Positions 33,949 through 43,544 of a DNA stretch of 64,000 bases are shown here, piece by piece. A program made the position numbers and the translations under genes. Each line of letters opens with the position of its first letter. Position 1 is the first letter of the stretch. The DNA lies in contig ARYC01000087.1 of NCBI GenBank assembly GCA_000711775.1, positions 62,001-126,000 on the forward strand, written 5' to 3'. The notes under the pieces were generated by a model. It had not been told where the DNA came from and ran no database searches. It saw only the letters and a list, made by a program, of their open reading frames with translations. Origin of the DNA: Oxytricha trifallax (Eukaryota; Ciliophora; Spirotrichea; Sporadotrichida; Oxytrichidae).

Positions 33949-36900
33949 ATGGACCGAATGAATTAGTAACCAGCTATGATACCCCCTTCTATCACAATTT
34001 TGAAGCAAAGAGTGTCTATATTTATATCATGTAGAAAACTAAAAAATTTGGATATTTTGAGCAAGTCAGATCCACAATGTGAAGTATTTATCAAAGATAG
34101 ACACACAAGCTCTTGGGCTTTAGCTGGCAAAACAGAGGTAGTCAATAATAATTTGAATCCAGATTTCAGTAAATTCATAGAGTGCGATTATTACTTTGAA
34201 AGAGAGTAAATGATCAGATTTGATGTCTATGATATTGACAATAAGTAAGGCACTTCAAAAGATTTTATTGGAAGTATGGAGACTACGATCGGCTAAATTA
34301 TGGGATCTGCCAAGCAAACTTTTGTAGCAGATTTAAAAGATAAGAAAGATACTACAAGCAGAGGTAAAATAGTCCTAAGACTTGATAGCGTAAATACCTG
34401 TAATGATGAAGCGAGATTCAGAGCTAGAGCAAGACTCATTTAAATATCTTCACTATGTTGTGGTGGTTCAAATAACCCATATTTCGTGATATCTAGAGCA
34501 AGAGATCCAACAAGCACACAAGATTAAGAGTTTGTTAGAGTATACTAAAGTTCTACGATATAAAATACTTTCCAACCTTCATGGGGTCCTTAGAAAGTGA
34601 AACTAGCCTAGCTTTGTAATCAAAACCCCAAAACCCCTTAGTGAGGTTTATAAGTGCTTTGATTTGTAGGGTATAGTTGGGGTCTTATTGGGGTTAGTAG
34701 AGAAAACGCAGGTTTTATGCGAATTTAATGAATATTTAATGAGTATTAGAGGACTTAATTCAAACAAATATAATCTGCTTGTCTGTGTTGTATCTCTTGA
34801 ATCTTGCTCTCTATAGTGGCTCAAGTATGTCATCTAAGGATTATCTAGGATATGAAGGAGCTCTCACGATTATCATCTCTAATATGCTTTTTATTTCTTC
34901 GCAGACATCTTCTTACTTTATATGCTTCTAAGCTAAGCTTATTGATTATTTTTCATGCTTTGTACCAAAGTAAGACATACTTTCCATGTCACTTTCTAAA
35001 ATTATTGCTGCTACTGCCCAAACATCCCATTAAACAGAACCATTAGTCCACTTCTCTCTTATTGGGAAGTAACCTGGAGTACCAAGTACCTGTGCTAAAG
35101 TGACAATCTCCTATCTTAAAGCTCTATTGAAACCGATAACCACTACTTCTAAAGGGCAGAGATTTAGCATAACATTTTCAGGCTTCAAATCTCTATGAAC
35201 ATATCCAAGTTCATGCAACTCCTTAACACCTGAATCATATCTGAGAGTATATCGTTTAAATCATCAGGGTATCTATTGTGATATAAGTAGTCTCTCAGAG
35301 TCAACTCAAATTTCTTTAGCCTTAACGCGATGAAACCATAACTTAAAATAACACCATTTAGCTTAAGCAAATTCTTGCAGTCTTTTCTTTAGGCCTCTCT
35401 AAGTACCATGTATTCATTTGCAAACTCGTTCTAATACTGTGGTTCTTAATAAGATAACTGAATGGATACACCTTGTATGCATACTCATCAACTACTATGA
35501 GCTTCGCTTTTGCAGGCACGTTTATATTCAAGTAGTTTTCAAAACAAGTGCTGAGATCAACTGCATTTAATGCAGGTATATTCATAGCCTTCGCTTAGAA
35601 GCATGCTAAAATTGTATTACCTGCTGGCTGGTTCATCGATTCATATCGCTTCTGTCTCTTGAGTCTCTCTTGCTGCTCTCTTTATGACTCAAGAGTATTA
35701 GATTTTCTTTTAGCTGGCACTAGTTTTTTAGTCTCTTAATCTTCAACCAAGAACTCACTGAGGTGATGCTTTTGCATATGCCTTTTAACTTTAGCTGAGT
35801 GAGTATATGATTTCATGCATGTCGACACTAATACCTACCATCTACCTTTTCATGCTTGAAATAGATATTGGCTTTGCCAGAGTTACCTCTTTAAGGTGTC
35901 TCTTCAAGCTTTGTTCAGTTGAGAAATGATTCTAGCAGTCTTCACATTAATATGTATTTATCTTTTCGATTGGGTGCTGTCCTTTTAGCTCCTCAACATA
36001 ATCAATTTAAGTTTAAACCCCTATCTCTGCGCTCTTCCTCTGTAATACTTCTATGATAAAAACCTCTGCTTCAAATTCAAGAGCTCTTAGCTCTACCTCC
36101 CTCTCAACATAAATGGTTTCAGGCTCTTTAGTGGAGCCAAAGTTGAGCATTGATTGACCTGCTCCTAAACTTGCCGCTCTACGATTTAAGTTGACCGCCA
36201 TGTTTAAATTCAAATTTAAATTTCTATTATAAAGCTCTTAAAACCTCTATAGCTATATCTGGACTATATAGGAGTTGCAACAGCATTAATGATGGTTTGA
36301 TCTAAGCTCTAAGACTTCATATTTATACTCAGTTTATAAGTATAATTTTCCTAATTTTACTCTTAATAATTTTGATTATGGTACCAACTCAGATAAAGTT
36401 CAGGTTGGTACTGGTACCAATTAAGTTTTAAACCGGATTGGAACTTTTCCATTAAAACTTCACTGGATTAAAACTAGGTACTAATTAAGTTTTGGTACTA
36501 TTAAATTGGTATTTTTTTATTTTTTTTGTATTTTGGCCAATTAAACTTAAACGGATTTAGTACCGGTACTAACTAAATTTTAACAAATTTAGTACTAATT
36601 TAATGGAACTAAATTGATAAAAATGGAGCTCCATCTCTGAAGTTTGTTACAGCTTCTACGAACTTTCTCCACGTATCTTTACAGTGTTGACCTCCTATAA
36701 GATGCCCATATTTAATAGTAAGTTTTTAAACAATAGGATCCAGAAGTCTATAAATTATAATTTGAAATTCATTAATAGGAAGAGGAACAAAGATGGAATC
36801 ACTCAATGATCAAATGAAAAGAGTCGAGGCTCAAGAAATGATCTCAAGATTCAGAAGTAAGGAAGATCTCTATCGATATTTAACTTTACATGGTAAGATA

Positions 36901-39870
36901 ACTTGACGACTATTGACATCTTAAACAGTTGGATTATTCCTTCCGACGATGGAAGGTACCAAAATCTCATTTCTAAGAGCGATACTCTGTGATGAGAAGA
37001 AAGCCTTCAAAAACACTGAAATTAAGTTGATAGAAATACCAAACTACCCTGAGATTTCAGTCACTAATCTTTATGAGGATGCCATGTAAGATGAGGAAGT
37101 GGTAGTTTACCTTCCTACCAAGAAACCACTCTCTAATAAACTACCGGAGAGGAACTTTTTCTTTGGTGTTCTTGGTACAATAAAAGAGGAGTATCTCAGA
37201 GAAATAATTGAAGAAGCACATAAGAAACGATATTCTATCTCTCCTGAAGACTAGAAAAAGCAAGGCATTCTCATAAGCTCAGCTTGGCTAGAGGAACTTA
37301 AGAAGCATCCTTATCTTTCAAGTAAGCTTTGAGATATAACTTTGCAGGAAAATCTGGCACTGGTATATATCTTATGAAAGAGCATGCAAAGGTTCACAGA
37401 GAAAGAAAGTCGTAGACAATTTATGAGGTGAGCAAGAGGCTTTATAAAGATGTCTAAAACCAGATGAAATGAACATAGATGCAGGAGCTGGCACTAAGAG
37501 AAGAAATATGGGCCCAAGCAAGCCATAAGAAGAGGAGAAGAAAGAGAAGCCAAACCCCTTTATGGGCCAATTTAATATGTGAATATATTCATTCATTTAA
37601 ATCTAAAACTTATTTATAAACATTCATTCTTCCCTCTCTCGCACAAACTGTTGTCTTATCTACGCTCACTCTCTTACAGCTGCTTTGAATTAAGTCTACT
37701 GTATCGATGGGCAAGTCATGCATAAGATGATACAGCAGCAGCTTCTTGTAGTGAGTCTTGATTTAACTCCAGTAGAATTCAATTCCATTAAATTATGGGC
37801 TATAAGGAACGTTGTATACAGGAGTTATGTTTAACTCTTCATAAGCTTTCTTAGACTCCTTAGTCTTATGAACTGAGAGGTTATCAACAAACAGGATGAT
37901 CTCTTGGTTACTATACTTCTCTCTGAGCTTATGTAGGAACTCTATTTACTACTCTCGCTTAATAGAGCGAGGGTGAATAACATAACTCTCTAAGCCTGAA
38001 TCTTCACTGATACCAGCCAAAATTGCGTGAGTGACAACCTTAACCTTTTAGTCATACACTTCTATATTATCGTACTTTTTGTACCAAGACTTATTAATAA
38101 AGGTGTTGAACGTAAACACAGCTTCATCAGCGTGTATGAACTTAATGTTATTATCAACAGACCTCTGCATTTAATCATATATATAGTTTAAATTATTACT
38201 ATAAAATGGCAGAGTAAAGTCAATCACTCTCTTCACTCTATTGACAGTCTTGAAGGTAATACCATTCCTTCAATAAATATTTGCAATAGTCTATGGTGAG
38301 ATACGCATGTCAGGAAACTTGCGATGAAACATCACAGCTCGCTAGTCAAGTGGGAAATGTGCCCAATACTTAAGAGTCTTAGAATCGCAGAGATATTCAA
38401 TATGTTGCTAAGAGAACTTTTATTTTCTTACAGGATGTTATCTAGAACCAGAATTGAAATGCTAAACAGCTAACAAGCAATGATACCTAACTGTTGAGGC
38501 ACTCTTGCGCAGGAGCTTTGCTATAGCAGCATAATTCATAACTGGTTTGAGTTAGTCTATATTAATACTCGCACCATACCTAAGCTTAAGCAGTAAATCT
38601 AAATATTACTCATCATAAATAGACCCTAAATTTCGCTAATTTCTATTTCTCATTTTGCAAATTGGCCTAATTTCTCTACTAACCCCAATAAGACCCCAAC
38701 TATACCCTACAAATCAAAGCACTTATAAACCTCACTAAGGGGTTTTGGGGTTTTGAATGCAGATAAAAACATACCCTTAAAAATTGATGTATATTCGCAA
38801 CAAACTAATGGAAATGATATTCTATATGGAACTGCAAAAACTACTGTTTATGATTTAATTACTTCTTAATAAGAAATGGTTTTGACAAATAGAGCTAATA
38901 GGAATAATGGCAGTATTTCCTTAGAAGGATTTCAAATAATTGAAATGCCTAACTTCACTGAATATTTGAGATCAGGATGGGCTATTAATAAAGCTTTTCT
39001 TTCAATTATACAATAAAATTTGAATTTATTTTGATTTATGTCCTTCGCAATAGATTTCACTGCATCAAATGGAGAATTGTCAGACTATAACTCTTTGCAC
39101 AAATAAGATCTTACTGGTAGAGTCTTGAATCAATATGAATAAGCACTTCTTTCAGTAGGCAAAGTAATGGAACCCTATGCAATGAATCAACAATTTGCTA
39201 CTTTTGGATTTGGAGGCATTCCCAGATTTATGGGAAGTAATCAAGTTAGTCATTGTTTTAACCTAAACGGTCTAGCTAATCCCTAGATTCAAGGATTGAA
39301 TAATGTGTTCGCAGCTTATAAGTCAGCAATAGCAGGTACAGGGTTAGCTGGACCTACTTATTTTGCACATGTTTTGACAGCTCTTAAGACATATGTCCAA
39401 TAGTGCCTGCAATTTTAAATGTATCACTGTCTTATGATTTTGACTGATGGAGAAATTCATGATATGCAGCAGACAATAGATTTGATTGTAGAACTAAGCA
39501 AGTTTTTTTTATCCCTAATTATCTTCTAATTTTTTGTTTTAAGTTCCCAGTAAGTATCATCATTATCGGAGTAGGAAACGAGAACTTTGAAAAGATGGAG
39601 ACTTTGGATTCAGATGATAAAATCTTGAGAAACAAATTTAATCAAGCCGCTTAAAGAGACATAGTGCAGTTTGTGAGGTTTAGAGAATTTGCAACATCTG
39701 ACATCAGTATGTTGGCAGAAGAAGTTTTGAAGGAAATGCCAGAGCAAATAGTTGGATATATGATGGCTAATGGAATTAAGCCTTAAAAGCTTGAATGGTC
39801 AAGCGTTGACTCTGTATTGCAAGTATCATAATTATCTGGGAAATATTTTTTAATTTTCAAATAATTTAAT
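33949..39870 (+). CDS. Copine (two C2 domains plus vWA/copine domain), split by TBE-B
   Basis: Start ATG 33949 (MDRMNQQPAMIPPSI). C2A (about 33990-34380) has LDILSKSDPQCEVFIKD and LNPDFSKFIECDYYFE. C2B starts near 34430 (SSLCCGGSNNPYFVISRAR) and is interrupted by TBE-B after LAQLC; with the element and one AAT removed the frame continues NADKNIPLKIDVYSQQ. The copine vWA domain follows with the MIDAS motif FAIDFTASNG, FGGIPRF, LMILTDGEIHD and SIIIIGVGNENFEKME. The C-terminal EMPEQIVGYMMANGIKPQ is typical. Two further AT-rich inserts lie at about 39000-39045 and 39505-39545. No TGA is met near the expected end; the terminal codon is unclear and the 39870 limit is approximate. Copines bind phospholipid in a calcium-dependent way. 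Confidence 0.93.
34621..34705 (+). repeat. TBE-B left terminal inverted repeat
   Basis: 85 bp, identical by eye to the inverse of the right end. It differs from the TBE-A repeat at four positions. Confidence 0.95.
34760..36201 (-). pseudogene. TBE-B 57-kDa zinc-finger/kinase gene, frameshifted
   Basis: Start ATG 36201-36199; stop TGA 34762-34760. The C2H2 finger region is at about 35760-35960. The kinase-like half keeps LHELGYVHRDLKPENVM (about 35165-35230), but the DFG position reads GFN and the APE region is degenerate. A base is missing near 35436-35442 relative to TBE-A (frame lost after FSYLIKN), and at least one finger residue block is disturbed near 35815-35890. It is inactive as written. 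Different lesions from TBE-A show independent decay. Confidence 0.85.
36379..36600. promoter_or_regulatory. GGTAC/GTACC motif cluster between divergent TBE-B genes
   Basis: Same array as in TBE-A. One site is interrupted by about 28 T-rich bases (about 36510-36537) placed within GGTA|CC. Confidence 0.45.
36793..37582 (+). pseudogene. TBE-B 22-kDa gene, nearly intact
   Basis: Start ATG 36793 (MESLNDQMKRVEAQEM). A 36-nt intron lies at 36893-36928; a second of about 26 nt (GTAAGCTTTG...TTTGCAG) is at 37322-37347. The tail is KRRNMGPSKPQEEEKKEKPN, ending at TGA 37580-37582. The frame is clean to about 37445, where a 1-2 bp difference from TBE-A near the MKx segment breaks it. If intron 2 were not spliced the product would end at 37332, giving 167 aa. 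Function unknown. Confidence 0.78.
37589..38653 (-). pseudogene. TBE-B transposase (D,D34E), one in-frame TGA
   Basis: ATG 38653-38651 (MRNRNQRNLGSIYDEQ) to TGA 37591-37589 is 355 codons, about 42 kDa, the known TBE transposase size. The frame is continuous apart from TGA at codon 128 (38272-38270), in IANIY[TGA]RNGITFKTV, where related Tc1/IS630 proteins have Lys or Arg. The catalytic residues ADE, VDN and NGIE are all present with D34E spacing. TBE transposases are implicated in DNA elimination during macronuclear development. Confidence 0.9.
38671..38755 (-). repeat. TBE-B right terminal inverted repeat
   Basis: 85-bp perfect inverse of the TBE-B left end, next to the AAT duplicate. Confidence 0.95.
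39500..39545 (+). other. IES in copine vWA domain, pointer AAGTT
   Basis: AAGTT at 39500-39504 and 39541-39545 flanks 36 T-rich bp. Excision of 39505-39545 gives VELSK-FPVSIIIIGVGN in frame. Reading it as a GT...AG intron would break the frame, so an IES fits better. Confidence 0.75.
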
Positions 39871-40295
39871 TCATTAATTTTAGAGTTCCAAAAATTCTAT
39901 CGTTTAATTTTACTTATATTTTTTTAATAAAGAAAGCATACTCATTATGTAGTTTTCAAAATATAATTTATGAATAAAATCGTAGAAATAAGAACTAAAT
40001 TTTTATATTTTTTTCAAGTTAGTAAATTAAATGATAAAATAAGTACTTTTTTAAATATATTTATTGAATGAAAGTTAATAATTAATTTATTTTAATAATT
40101 AATTCATTTAGATTAGCAATTTCATTCTTAGAATTGTAAATTCTAATGTGCAATGAGTATATAAAGGTTTATCACTAATATAATTTATAAAACGATTTAA
40201 TGCTTAGTTAATTTATCACTTTAAATTGATATAAGTAGATTATTAAATTATGAGCATATTCTTTATTATAATAATTAATAAATTAAAGAATAGAA
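39871..40295. other. AT-rich spacer
   Basis: This follows the copine 3' end and precedes the TMEM59-like start. AT-rich, with no RNA gene or repeat recognised. Confidence 0.45.
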
Positions 40296-41141
40296 ATGTC
40301 TACAGGTTTAGCTTACAGACACTATGATCAAGGTGGTATGTGCTATGCTGCTTGCTAAGAAGCATTTGAATGGTAAAATAATATCAAACATTAAATTTTA
40401 TTCAGGTGGAACTCATCTATATTCTGGTGCCAAAAAGGTTGCGATTTGTCCAAAGGCAGAATGTCAGACTAGCAATTCAGGTAAGTATTGACACAAATTA
40501 AGGAAAAATAATAATAAACAATTACAACACAAATCATCTCAAAATTATTAAAAAAGATAAATTAATTTAACTATTTTTATAAATTAAGATACCACCTGCA
40601 TCATTTATTTAATACATTTTCGAAAATCATTTTAGGTAATTTTTTATTAATGTAAATTGATAATAAATACTTTATATGGTAACTTGTATAAATAGATATG
40701 CTATTTGGATGTTAATTAGAAAATTAAAAAAAAGTACTTTAGATCAATTTCATTTATAAGAATTTACACCCATATTTTTGAGGGATAAATTTTAATACCA
40801 ACCAAAAAAATATTTCTATTCAAAATTGTTTTTTATTTAATTCATAAATATTTTCTATTTCAACAGTAGTAATATTTCAACTTTAATAATAGAGAAGAGG
40901 CTGATAACATGTGCAAAATGATGGCAGCTACTAATTATGCAGTAAATGATCATGAAGATTTAGGTATTTTTTATAAATAAAGTCAATAAACTTTTACAGA
41001 TCATGTTGCAGACAAGATATTAAAACTTTTTCCGTGTTTTTATTATTTAATTTAAAGAGAATTCACGCAACCATGTACCCAGTAAATGCTACCAATTTAT
41101 ACAAAGCTTGTCTTGCAGGAGTCAGACGCCAAAGATATTGA
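40296..41141 (+). CDS. Small Cys-rich protein, TMEM59-like N-terminal region
   Basis: Start ATG 40296 (MSTGLAYRHYDQGGMCYAAC). An intron at about 40375-40410 (GTAAAATAATA...TTCAG) joins EAFEW to WNSSIFWCQKGCDLSKG. A ~405-bp GTAAGT...AATAG interval (about 40482-40890), too long for a usual intron here and probably holding an IES, joins MSDQQFR to EEADNMCKMMAATNYAVNDH. A third break with pointer AAGA (41014-41017, 41055-41058) leads to RIHATMYPVNATNLYKACL, ending at TGA 41139-41141. The C..AC..(x)CQ.GC spacing resembles TMEM59 family ectodomains, but there is no membrane segment, so the family call is weak. Confidence 0.55.
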
Positions 41142-41434
41142 AAAATCTTCCGCTTTGCTTGACAATATAATAAAATATCCATTTAGCTATAGGTAGAGAG
41201 AAAAGTGCTAAGAAATAATGTTTTCTAAGCGCATTCAAACTCTCTATTCTCATAACTTTATTTAAACCCTTATTTTCGAGAAACGCAAATTTATATTCTT
41301 GTATTAGAAATTTAATTTTCGTTTTCTTGCATTAAATTCTCATTTAAATATTCATAAAAGGAAATCTTTAAGGCATAATTTCTGACCAGTAGAATGGATA
41401 TTTATATCTTTGACTTTATATTAGCTGAAATTTA

Positions 41435-43144
41435 ATGCAAACTGAAGATTCAATTATCATAAATTAATTTACACAAAATTACCTCAGTGCCCAAAGATTG
41501 CTACATCAAGTACTAGGAATGCAATCCCCAGATCACTAAAAATAATAAAATTAAGAAGTATTTGATGCTGAAACTTCTAATTTAAAGTCATCTTCACGTA
41601 AAGACATAGTGCTAGATTTTGGAACAGAAGCTCTAAAGTTGCAGAAGTAACAGTCTTTATAAGCCTCTCAAAATACATACTGCGTATATTAATCTCAAGA
41701 TCCTCAGGAAATCAAGAGTGTCTTCGATAGCCAGTTTTCAAATGGGGCTTAACTATCTCAAGATTGAGATGATGACGATGTGCAAATCTTGAATGAATAA
41801 ATTTCAATTGAATCTAAGAAGAGAGTTGGACTACAAAACAAGAGCAGCATGAATCTTAAATATTCAGAATTGGCAAATAATTAGCTGCATGTTTAAAGTT
41901 CAAGTTCATTCAAAAGGATTGATAAGACTACTTAAAATACTGAAAAAAACAATTAAAATAAATCATCTAATAAAATGAATCAAGAGTCACAGCAATAAAG
42001 CAAAGAATTTCAATGCTAATTTTCGTAAAATTAAATCTAGCAAAAGAAAGATCAATTTACTCAAATTTAGGCAAAAGAAAGCTGTGGAAAGAAGAATAGA
42101 GATTCTTAAGTGTTCAGTAACCCAGAAAGTGTGCGATAATTTTTCAAAACAACTAAAGGGAAATTAGATGTATTTTTAATGCAAGACTTCAGCCCTATTT
42201 TGCAATACTTTAAAAGTGAAATATCAAAACTAGATGATAATCTTTCAATGAGAAGAAGTTTCTTGCTTCATTTTATCAAAATTAGGAAAGCATTAAATGA
42301 GTTTGAGTATCAACTTGTTCGATACAATAAAGCATTCAAAAATAAGTTGATTGGATTATCATTCTTTCAAAACACTGAAATGCAATTACAAAAATTATAA
42401 GTCAAAGTTATGGATATTGAATTTGAAGTCCACAGAAACTCAAATCTGTAAACTTTGGGACTACATTATAACACTTACTTCAATTGGAAACATACAGATT
42501 AATCGTGGGAGTTTATAGAGAGTACTATTAATTCTTATGAAAAGAATAAGAAAAAGCAAGAGATCACTTTCAATGTTTTGGGTTATTTTGATAGTGAAAA
42601 GTCTAGTGATTACCTGAAGTTTTAAGTATGCCTTTCTAGAGTATTACCTCTCTGGGATAAACTGCTTATGAATAAAGATGGGAAACAAGTGATAATTGGA
42701 TATAAACAGACTGAAATCTTTAAGAAAGCCGCATAGACCCTACATAAAAATGGAATTCATGAAAGAAAATCTCCTATGAGATTCATTGTGTAAGCTTTTG
42801 ATTGGTTAAGAAGTTTTGGAGGTGGTGAAAAAGAAGGTGTAATGGAAGAGACACAAACCATTCTAGAGTATGATGACTCTAAATATATAGACTTTAGGTT
42901 TAATGACACAAGAAGGATCGTAGATTTTATGTAATGTGAGGATAATGAAGAGCTGTATTCATCATAAAACGATGACACAAAAATGTCAAAATCTCATGAA
43001 TTGCTTGAAGAAGGCAAAGGCTATCATAATTATTAAAGATAGAGAACATTCGATGAGAGGTAGGACAAACAGAGATTCTTTCACTAAAGCAAGCTATAAA
43101 CATCAAATGGCGGCATGATGGAACAAAATGGCTAAAAAATTTGA
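41435..43144 (+). CDS. Unknown ~569-codon protein with one in-frame TGA
   Basis: ATG 41435 (MQTEDSIIINQFTQNYLSAQ) and TGA 43142-43144 share one frame with no intron. The only interruption is a TGA at codon 111 (41765-41767), in LSQD[TGA]DDDDVQILN. Residues 1-230 are Q/S/N-rich. The C-terminal ~330 look folded and alpha-helical (MRRSFLLHFIKIRKALNEFE, LSRVLPLWDKLLMNKDGKQV, SPMRFIVQAFDWLRSFGG), ending in a Q-rich tail. No family recognised. A downstream start such as MNLKYSELANNQ (about 41851) would avoid the TGA. Confidence 0.65.
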
Positions 43145-43544
43145 TTTTAATTTCTCCCTAATTTTTATTTCCAAGTATTAATTAAACCCTACTTTAACCT
43201 TTTTTTTATTATTATAAACATAAATGCGATGAAATTAGGCATATTGATAAGCGTTTAATCTAAATTAAAATGATTTTTGATTATCAATAATTTTTTCTAT
43301 TAATTTCAGCAAGATTATTAATTAAAATAACGTAAATATCATAACTTGACGATGCAATAAATATAAAAAGAAGAGCGTCAGCCTTGGCGCATTGAGGTAC
43401 TAAACGCTTATATAACGCTTTAAGCGTTTGTTCGAATGGAATAAAAATACATTTCAATTATAATTATAATTATCTAAAAAGTAGAATTTGCCTATTATTC
43501 CAATAAAAATTATATTTTATAACGTTTATGAAATATTTCTGTAG
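43145..43544. other. AT-rich interval upstream of the MYB gene
   Basis: This should contain the 5' exon of the MYB gene, but no Trp-rich MYB start was found. A ~10-bp inverted repeat, AAACGCTTA...TTAAGCGTTT, lies at about 43402-43429. Confidence 0.4.

Larger units (their letters stand above)
34621..38755. mobile_element. TBE-family transposon (TBE-B)
   Basis: This is a complete 4135-bp element with 85-bp perfect terminal inverted repeats and AAT target duplications (34618-34620, 38756-38758). It has the same gene order and orientation as TBE-A. It lies inside a codon-phase-neutral site of the copine C2B coding sequence. Its transposase is the better preserved of the two, with a single in-frame TGA. 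Confidence 0.97.

Noticed and set aside
39499-39540. GT...AG intron in copine
   Set aside because: Splicing there breaks the frame, while the AAGTT pointer excision keeps it.
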